DNA of 64,000 bases from Gadus chalcogrammus (taxonomy: Eukaryota; Chordata; Actinopteri; Gadiformes; Gadidae). Below the pieces are notes generated by a model. The model saw only the letters and a program-made list of their open reading frames with translations. It ran no database searches and was not told where the DNA came from. Of the stretch, positions 57,120 to 64,000 are shown one piece after another. The stretch's first letter is position 1; each line of letters starts with the position of its first letter. The DNA lies in contig NC_079424.1 in the NCBI RefSeq assembly GCF_026213295.1, forward strand, positions 16,527,464-16,591,463, given 5' to 3'. Both the position numbers and the translations under genes were made by a program.

Positions 57120-57850
57120 TATCAACGGGGACCTGGTGGACAACCTGTGGGTCCAGCTGATGCTGAGGTTGAGGTTTCAACCCCCTAAACGGGGAGGGCT
57201 ACAGACAGCTAGACCAAACCTCTCCAGGGAGGTCCTGTTCATACAACTACACAGTTATACTACCATTACAACCAGTTGAAGTCACCACATTCACAATCCA
57301 CAGCTCGGCTGGTCTTCAACCTACCTCACACCACACCACACCTCCTATCACACTACACCACTCCTCCGCACCCTACACTGGCTACCAGGGGCTGCTCCAA
57401 TCCGAGTTAAGTCTCTGGCTTGCTGCCAATGGCTTTGAGCAATTCTACAGAAAATCCTCCAACAATATACCCCAGCCCGTAACCTATGACGGTCCAAAAG
57501 CTTGCTACCTCCTAATGGAGAGCCCAGCAGCCACTCTACAAAATATCGATCATTTAGGCCCAATCCCATTTCTACCCCTTACCCCTCCCCCTTGTTTTGA
57601 AGGGGTAAGGTAAAGGGGTAAAGGGTAGCAATGGGATTGGGACTAAGGCCCAATCCCATTTCTACCCCTTACCCCTTTACTTTAAAAACAAGAAGGAGGG
57701 GAAGGGGAAGGGGTAAGGGGTAGAAATGGGAATGGGCCTTACTGTCCTGGATTCACAATGGTGGAACGAGCTCACCACTGACATCAGGACCGCTGAAACC
57801 CTATCCATCTTCTGCAGCAGGCTGAAAAAATCTTTTCAGACTGCAAACTA
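57120..57850 (+). mobile_element. Decayed LINE 3' fragment (L2/Rex-like)
   Basis: The plus strand encodes, with frameshifts, the typical C-terminal tail of fish non-LTR reverse transcriptases: ARLVFNLP, then TPLLRTLHWLPGAAPIRVKS, then after an interruption WNELTTDIRTAETLSIF and RLKKSF. Frameshifts and a MITE insertion (57556-57739) show it is dead. The exact clade is uncertain. Confidence 0.7.
57556..57739. mobile_element. Double foldback MITE inserted in the LINE fragment
   Basis: Two adjacent palindromic units (about 57556-57646 and 57649-57739) each begin GGCCCAATCCCATTTCTACC and end in the inverse complement. The four arms form two potential hairpins. The insertion splits the LINE reading between IDHL/SF and VLDSQWWNEL-type coding. 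Confidence 0.8.
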
Positions 57851-58123
57851 ATATTATAAAATAATTAAACTTTATTCTTGTTCTTTATTGTAGCACTTAA
57901 ATCAGTTTGCTTATTAATGTATTTTATGTTCTCCTAGAAAAATAGTACTATCGAATTTCAAATGGCTTAGTGCTGTACCTCTGCAAACCCGCTAGGGGTC
58001 GCCGTCTCCCGGTTAACGATCGCAATATTACTGGTACTATGTATTCATCTTGGTTTAATCCTACATGTCCAAAATCCAAACTATAGCAAGATTATCATCC
58101 CCTACTCTGCATTGAACGAATCA

Positions 58124-58124
<1 letters not shown>

Positions 58125-58154
<30 letters not shown>

Positions 58155-58155
58155 A
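58125..58155. repeat. (TTA)n short array
   Basis: About ten TTA/ATT units in AT-rich intergenic sequence. Confidence 0.9.
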
Positions 58156-58422
58156 CAATATACTTTTCTCTCCTCTATTAGGCTACCCAATAGTACAACA
58201 TGTAAATGTATCAAATGAGTGCATGGAAGTATACACAAAAAATAACTGTTTGCTTTGTTTATAATTATACTACGAATGCATCTCTAAACTTTTATTATAA
58301 CTAAAAAGAGACTAACTGAAGGTATTTATTTTCTAAAGTCACTACTTCATTCCAGTCGCATTAAATAAAAATAAGTACAATATTGCACTGTTTAACGTTG
58401 AAGGATTCCAACATTTGTTCCA

Positions 58423-58428
58423 TTTATT
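58423..58428 (-). terminator. cyld-like polyadenylation signal
   Basis: AATAAA on the minus strand 288 bp past the stop at 58716; plausible 3' end of the gene. Confidence 0.45.
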
Positions 58429-58715
58429 GAGAAGAAGACCTGATACCACACCAATATAGAATAATAACATCATAGATGTGACCTGCACGACCATCCCTCA
58501 AATTTTACATACATCTATAAGTCTCATACTCATACTTCATATACAGTTAAGAAAGATTCCCAGCACCACTCTTGGAACACCACTTTCAAAGTGGTGTTGT
58601 AGGTCATTGATCCTCATTTCCAACAAATAGCTTTTCTCAACAATACTCCAGAAGGCTACAGGGTTTTGTGTCCCACCTAATTGTCCCGTAGCCTTTCCCC
58701 GGTGGCCGTGGAGAA

Positions 58716-61700
58716 TCACAAGGTTAGCGTCGTGGCTTTGTTTTGGGAACAGTCCGTCCCCTCGCAGCCTCCCCCCTCCTGTTGGCGCAGTGACAGCCGG
58801 CTCTCTTCACAGAGCGGCACGGACGCACTTTGGTACAGGAACATGTACGAGTCGCACAGCAACCTGCGCACGGGCTCGGCGGCACGGGAGGGGTCGACCG
58901 CGGCCACTTCCTCCTCCGACTGGGACAGAAAGTCGCCGAGCTGTGGGCAAGCCGTGACCTCTGGGATGTTGTAACCGCTTTGGTCGTCTCCTGATACAGA
59001 GGGAGGGAGGGCGGGGTTTAGATAAGACATCAGCCCACGTGGAGCTAATGACGTCTCTGTGTCAGCCAGCAATGTTATCTCTCAAATCGTCGCGGAGCAT
59101 TCCCTGAGCACAAGACAAGCTTAAGTGCAGTGAGCAGAAGCGCCAAAACAAAATCAGCATTAGCATAAACAACAAAGTCGCCTTTTCTTAAGAGTCAAGG
59201 TGAGGCTTTAGGGAAAAGTCCCATTTTAATATTTTCTTTTTAGGTGAAGCGATGTTATGTGATGGGTAACAAAATACACTGACACGCACACAAAAAAATG
59301 AACTCTCTCTCACCACATCTATCGGCCATGCTGTCGAAGAACAGCCATGAGTGGGGGTCAGGGCCGTATTTGACAAAGGACACGTAGTGGCTGGTTTGAA
59401 TACAGAGGACGGCAAACAGCTCCATTGCGTGTCTGGGAACGGTTGCACCGGTGGTCGGCTCTGCAGGCGCAGGTGCCAGGGCTCTGGGGCGGTGTCCCTG
59501 CCGCGAGGGATGAGTGTGCACCTGTTAGGGAGAGGGAGAAGACGGAGAGAGATTTAGAGGGGAACAAATAGCATCTGGTCCCATCTGTTTGGGCATGGCA
59601 CATAAAAAAAACGTCAATAAAGAGTGCCATGCTCAGAATGTATGCACTCACAGCACTGTATGACACAACGAATGGCAATGTATAGATAATTATTCTAATT
59701 AATATCATCATCAACATCTTAAACTACATACGACATTGCAAGATAAAAAAGCTTTAATATTCGGCCTGGTACTCAGGTTGAATGGTAGAGTGTTCTGGTT
59801 ACCTGTGTGCTGCAGACGGAGCAGTACTGCTTGATTTTCCCTGGCTGGAGCTTGCGGTCCTGCAGACACTGTACACACTCGTTGGTGGCTGGCTGCCCAC
59901 AGATGAAGCATTCTCTGGGAGCTAAAGAGGTAAAAAGTGACGTTTTCGATGTTGTAAATGTTAATTAACATTTACATTTTTGTCCGTTAGCAGACACTCT
60001 GATCCAAAATGGATAGTGAATGCTGATAAGATAAGATAAAACTGTATCAATACATTTCATAAAGGAGCAAGTAGGGGTTAGGGCATCCTGCTCAGGAAAG
60101 TGCCGACAGCAAGACACAAACTAGAGACTTTGGGGATTAAACCCGGAGCCCTTTGACTGGGAGTCGAACACCTGAACCCCTAAACTATCCTGCTCCTAGA
60201 ATGTGAATTCATAAGGTGGAACCCGGTCATCACCATTGTGAAGGAGATTGTTGAGGTCCAGATGGGTAGAGGGGATGATGTGTGGGAACATCTTGTACTT
60301 CTTTCCAAACCTCGGCATCTGCAATATGAGACACGATGGGGCCTGTGGGGCAACACACACAAACGGTTTATAGGCGTTTGATATCCATACATGAATGGCC
60401 ACCTGCCGTCTACATCATCAGGTCTTGTTTACTTCGCAGAACGTCAACCCACCTCCTCAAACTTAAGGTTGCATGACAGGAAGGAAGCGTCCAGCAGCTG
60501 TTGAACGGTCGGCACCCTCCCGGCCTGCTCTTTGTCTAGGATGATCTGGTAGGTGTACGCGCCCTCACACTTCTCCATGTTGGACCTATGAGGAAACACT
60601 GGTTCCATCTCAGCAACTCAACACGAGTCAGTGAAACACTAACTCTACACTCGGGCTGGCTCTCATCCTGACCTGAGTTTAAGCAGCGGTGCTATGCAGA
60701 GAACTCGCTGAAGCAGAATTGAGATGAACTCCTCAGGATCTGAAAGAGGGCCAGGGACATCAGGACAGAATTAGGACCAAAAGACTGGTGCAAAATCCAA
60801 TTTATGCAAAGACATGACCCTTTCTTATTAGATCATTAATAAAAAAGTTAGACAGATATAACAACTGATAGTAATAACATGACATTGATAATCATAAGAA
60901 GAAGCAGTGGCTACCTTTTTCCTCTGTTCGGAAAGTGTGGCAGCCAAGCTGTTTGCGTAGGCTCATCACACTCTCTGCATGAACAAAGCCTTTTCTGAAG
61001 AGAACAGAGTAGGTGACGGTCAGTGAACAGTGAGCACTATCATTGTCCAATCAGGATTAAGATACTGATAAAAATAAAACGTTGTTATATTTGAGGGTTT
61101 ATCGAATGGATTCATTTATCTATTCATTTATCACATTAAGTTATGTACAAAAGCTTCTAGTTTCTGAGAACTCCCTGATAGCACCAAAACAAAACAGCCA
61201 GCTTTCTAATGACAACAAAAAGTAAGCAAACCTGCGTAAGCGGTTGACAATCTTTTTTCTCAGTATTTGACAGGTGGCCTCTTCTTTCCAATCCGGCTTT
61301 TGCCAGGAGCTATCCAGGACGGTGGAAGAGCAGAATAAACTGCAACAGGAGAAAGAAAAACCTGCTTTTAAATATATATTAATGAAGGGTGTATTTTGTA
61401 GATATAAGGAGGATGTACTGGGAATCACATGATGCGCACCCACTAGCTTTACCTGAAGAGCGTGGCATCGAGGTAACAAGAATTGAAATGCCCCTGAATC
61501 CCTCTCATCCTCCCCACTAACAGAGACGCGGCCTGGGATTCAGAGATAGGTGGCGTGTCCTCTTCAGAATCGTCTGACTCGATGTCTGAACACAAACAAA
61601 CATGGATCATTAACATCCAATCTGATTTGGGATCTACCAATAAATAGTACGGTGGGGGCGGGGGGGGGGGGCGTCAGGGTCCCACCAGGGGGGATGTCGA

Positions 61701-63220
61701 CGCTCTTGAGGGTCTTCTTCCTGTTGAAGGAGCCGTGGAACCTCTGGTCAGGACTGCACATCGTCATGGGAACAAACAAAGCCCGGCCCGTTGGGCAAGT
61801 GAAATATCTCTGGCCTCCACAAATCCCATCTGAGCAGCCCTTCAGGTCATAGTCCTGGGAAGACGGAGAGGGGACAGATGAAGGCCCCGCGCCACATTAA
61901 AAACCTACTCGGAACACATTCTGATGGACTTACTGCAATATCCACCATACATGTTCATGCTGGCAATGTCATTTCCAGCGATTGCTGCTGAAATTCTTTT
62001 GCATTTGACCCTAAACCACGTCTTGAATCTCACCAGTTCGATACCCGCCCACTCCACAGTCTTGCCCACAGGTACACCCTTCCAGCGGATGACCCCGTAC
62101 ACAGTGGCCCCCGTGTTGGACGTGACCTCCACCATGGAGCCCACGTCCAGGGGGGCTTCGTCCGCTGCGGGGCCACGGCTCGCTGTGATTCGCTGGTCCG
62201 TGCGTGTCTCGCTCGGCCTCAAACGCGTCCTCATGTTGGGCAGGGAGTTGATGCGTGACACCACCTTCCTGTCGACACCTGGTGACACGTGGGGCGGTTC
62301 AACATTATCACATGGTGTGGTTCAAGAGGTTATGTCACAAGCACTGACACCGATCGATATGGCCCGCCAGTCATTCCACAATACAGGTCTACATCCCAGG
62401 TATGCGACACAACTCGTGAGCATGCAATGTGCACAAGTGCCAGGCCATGTGATATGCGCCGCCGGGCATTCTACAGCATGACAATCTCAGGTTTTTCCGG
62501 TTCACTTTTGTCTGCTCACGTAAAATGTTGTTGATCTGATCTTAATCAGATCCCATGTTTCTGCTTTTACTGTGCGCATGTATGTTGGTAGCAGTTGCTT
62601 TACTCACAATCTCTATGTATTGGAAAACCGAACAGAAGATGCGGTTCATAGACAGGTTTTCCATTTACCAATAACAATAAACAGTTTTGTAACTGTTCGG
62701 GTTCCATTAGCGAATATAAACTGTGTTTTACTGGTATTTTCCATAAAGCCTGGTAATGGAATGTTAAAAAGCTATTTCCAGAGTATAAGCTGATGGTTTG
62801 TCTTTCTTTTGCAAATTATTGTAACGTAGCTAATGTTTGTTTGCAGTGACATCCTAACATCAATTACTCCGAGACTATAATTTGAATGCATAAATAATTG
62901 AAGGAATTTCCCCTCTTGTATTGGACAGAAATGTTGGGAGGCTAGCTCTAGATACCTATCTAGATAATATTAATAATAATTATACTAATAATTATGATCA
63001 TTATTCCCATCCTGTACTTCTGCTGTGGTACACTCATTTAACGTCTGACCCTTATGAAGAACATGGTACCTGGTACCATGCAGTACCTACCGCCGGGGTG
63101 TCCATCGGCCCAGTGAGGCCTAAAGGGGACCGTGTAGCCAGGGACCACCTGGACAATGTCTGCTGCGTTGAACAGAGGGAGAGGAGCTGGCTTCTTGGTC
63201 CCAGCACTCTTCTCCTGGTC
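58716..63220 (-). CDS. cyld: CYLD-type deubiquitinase, 5' exons off window
   Basis: CYLD cleaves K63- and M1-linked ubiquitin and restrains NF-kB signalling. Twelve exons on the minus strand: 63091-63220, 62034-62278, 61686-61854, 61453-61585, 61232-61339, 60915-60994, 60673-60739, 60453-60585, 60234-60342, 59803-59921, 59314-59521, 58716-58990. All are in phase, giving 591 visible residues. A CAP-Gly domain ([38 protein letters not shown]) precedes the USP core. The catalytic Cys is in [13 protein letters not shown], the His in [12 protein letters not shown], and the Asp/Asn-side residue in [10 protein letters not shown]. The zinc-binding B-box insertion is present ([20 protein letters not shown]). 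After the family's usual end (YQSAS...), about 30 extra residues follow. The N-terminal exons, including earlier CAP-Gly domains, are beyond 64000 or unrecognised. Human CYLD (16q12) is not linked to TOP1, so this is probably a fish paralogue (cyld-like). Confidence 0.93.
59963..60197. repeat. Decayed SINE/MITE-type fish repeat in cyld-like intron
   Basis: Carries CATTTACATTTTTGTCCGTT then AGCAGACACTCTGATCCAAA, and ends with GGGAGTCGAACACCTGAACC. This is a degraded form of the widespread teleost repeat whose core is also at 13026. Confidence 0.55.
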
Positions 63221-64000
63221 CTATAAGAGAGAAAGCGAGAGAGAACAAATAACAAATAAAAACCGCTAGTTAGAGGGTAATCTCGGATACAGCAGTCCTA
63301 CTATGCTATCTGCACTTCCTGAGGGGAAGTGGATGAAAAAGGGGATTTTAATACGTTTATTTGTAAAATGGACTCTACATGGTGTGAGATTTGAAACCTT
63401 TGTAGCACTTCTTTTTTAAGTTAACGACTGCTGGCCGTGTGGGTGTTCACCAATTACACGCTAACATAACCCCGCCTTGGTCAAAACAAATATGAAGCTA
63501 AGAAAGTGAAACGCCTTGTTCACCGAGATTTGAGCTTGTCAGCCTATAGACTAAAGACTTAAGTCTGATTTGTGGGAGAGGTTGAAGTAAAAAGTAACTG
63601 AATAACAAAAACATATCTTCCAGGGCTGCTTATAAAACTGAAGTAATCAGAACATAACTTATTAAACACTGTTCTATTTTGAATAGAAGATACATATTAA
63701 CAAAATAATATCTTGGCTGGAACCAACCCATACTCCAACATTAACCACCAAAGCCGGAGTAAAAGCAAGTAGGCTGTGACATTACTCTCAAGTTGTCAGA
63801 ACATGTCCTATAGGTTGTTATGTTATGGCATTGACATTTATTTGTACGGTGGCAACCAGTTATGTAGTTACTGGTTATAGTTAGAGAAAATAAAAAAAGA
63901 CTAAATATGCTAGGATAAGTTCCTCGCCCACTGGACTGAATGATGAAAGGAAACACATAAGGGACCTTTTCCATACCAAAAACTCCACTTCGAACCCAAG
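63221..64000. other. cyld-like intron / right window edge
   Basis: No exon of the CYLD family is recognisable on the minus strand here. It includes the second copy of the dispersed repeat (63290-63415). The remainder is AT-rich with nothing I can name. Confidence 0.4.

Noticed and set aside
61924..62481. 185-codon plus-strand open frame
   Set aside because: Antisense to the cyld-like CAP-Gly exon and its intron; the minus strand carries the conserved protein.

Overview
The window looks like a teleost fish chromosome. The genes are intron-bearing vertebrate genes with GT-AG splice sites. Their order (a MAFB-type gene, FAM83D, ZHX3, TOP1) contains the gene set of human 20q12. The sequence is also packed with very long CA/GT microsatellites and carries typical fish repeats, including a conserved fish SINE/MITE core, foldback MITEs and a decayed LINE end. 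The unusual dinucleotide load would fit a gadid-like fish, but that is only an inference.

Layout. (1) 1-2.9 kb, minus strand: seven exons of a DEPTOR-type gene (two DEP domains and the start of a PDZ domain), running off the left edge. (2) 4.0-5.0 kb, plus strand: a single-exon large Maf bZIP factor of the MafB class, divergent from the DEPTOR-like gene across a CRE/CCAAT/octamer-bearing interval. (3) 5.7-24.6 kb: a gene desert dominated by microsatellites, one palindromic MITE and a fish SINE-like core, probably holding mafb regulatory DNA. (4) 25.1-28.2 kb, minus: fam83d, four coding exons, complete. (5) 28.4-38.2 kb: intergenic. (6) 38.4-41.15 kb, plus: zhx3, whose single large coding exon keeps two zinc fingers and only two of the five expected homeodomains. 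(7) 45.6-54.85 kb, minus: top1, all 21 coding exons reconstructed in frame (754 aa), with every catalytic residue present. (8) 55-58.4 kb: a possible small unidentified plus-strand transcription unit, a LINE 3' fragment and a double foldback MITE. (9) 58.7-63.2 kb, minus: twelve 3' exons of a CYLD-type K63/M1 deubiquitinase with CAP-Gly, catalytic core and zinc insertion, running off the right edge.

The genes do not form an operon or pathway; the interest is in linkage and paralogy. MAFB, TOP1, ZHX3 and FAM83D on human 20q12 have paralogues MAFA, TOP1MT, ZHX1/ZHX2 and FAM83A/H on 8q24, where DEPTOR also lies. The DEPTOR-like gene beside mafb therefore looks like the 20q12-side duplicate that mammals lack. 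I see no bacterial-type system, CRISPR array, tRNA or rRNA gene.
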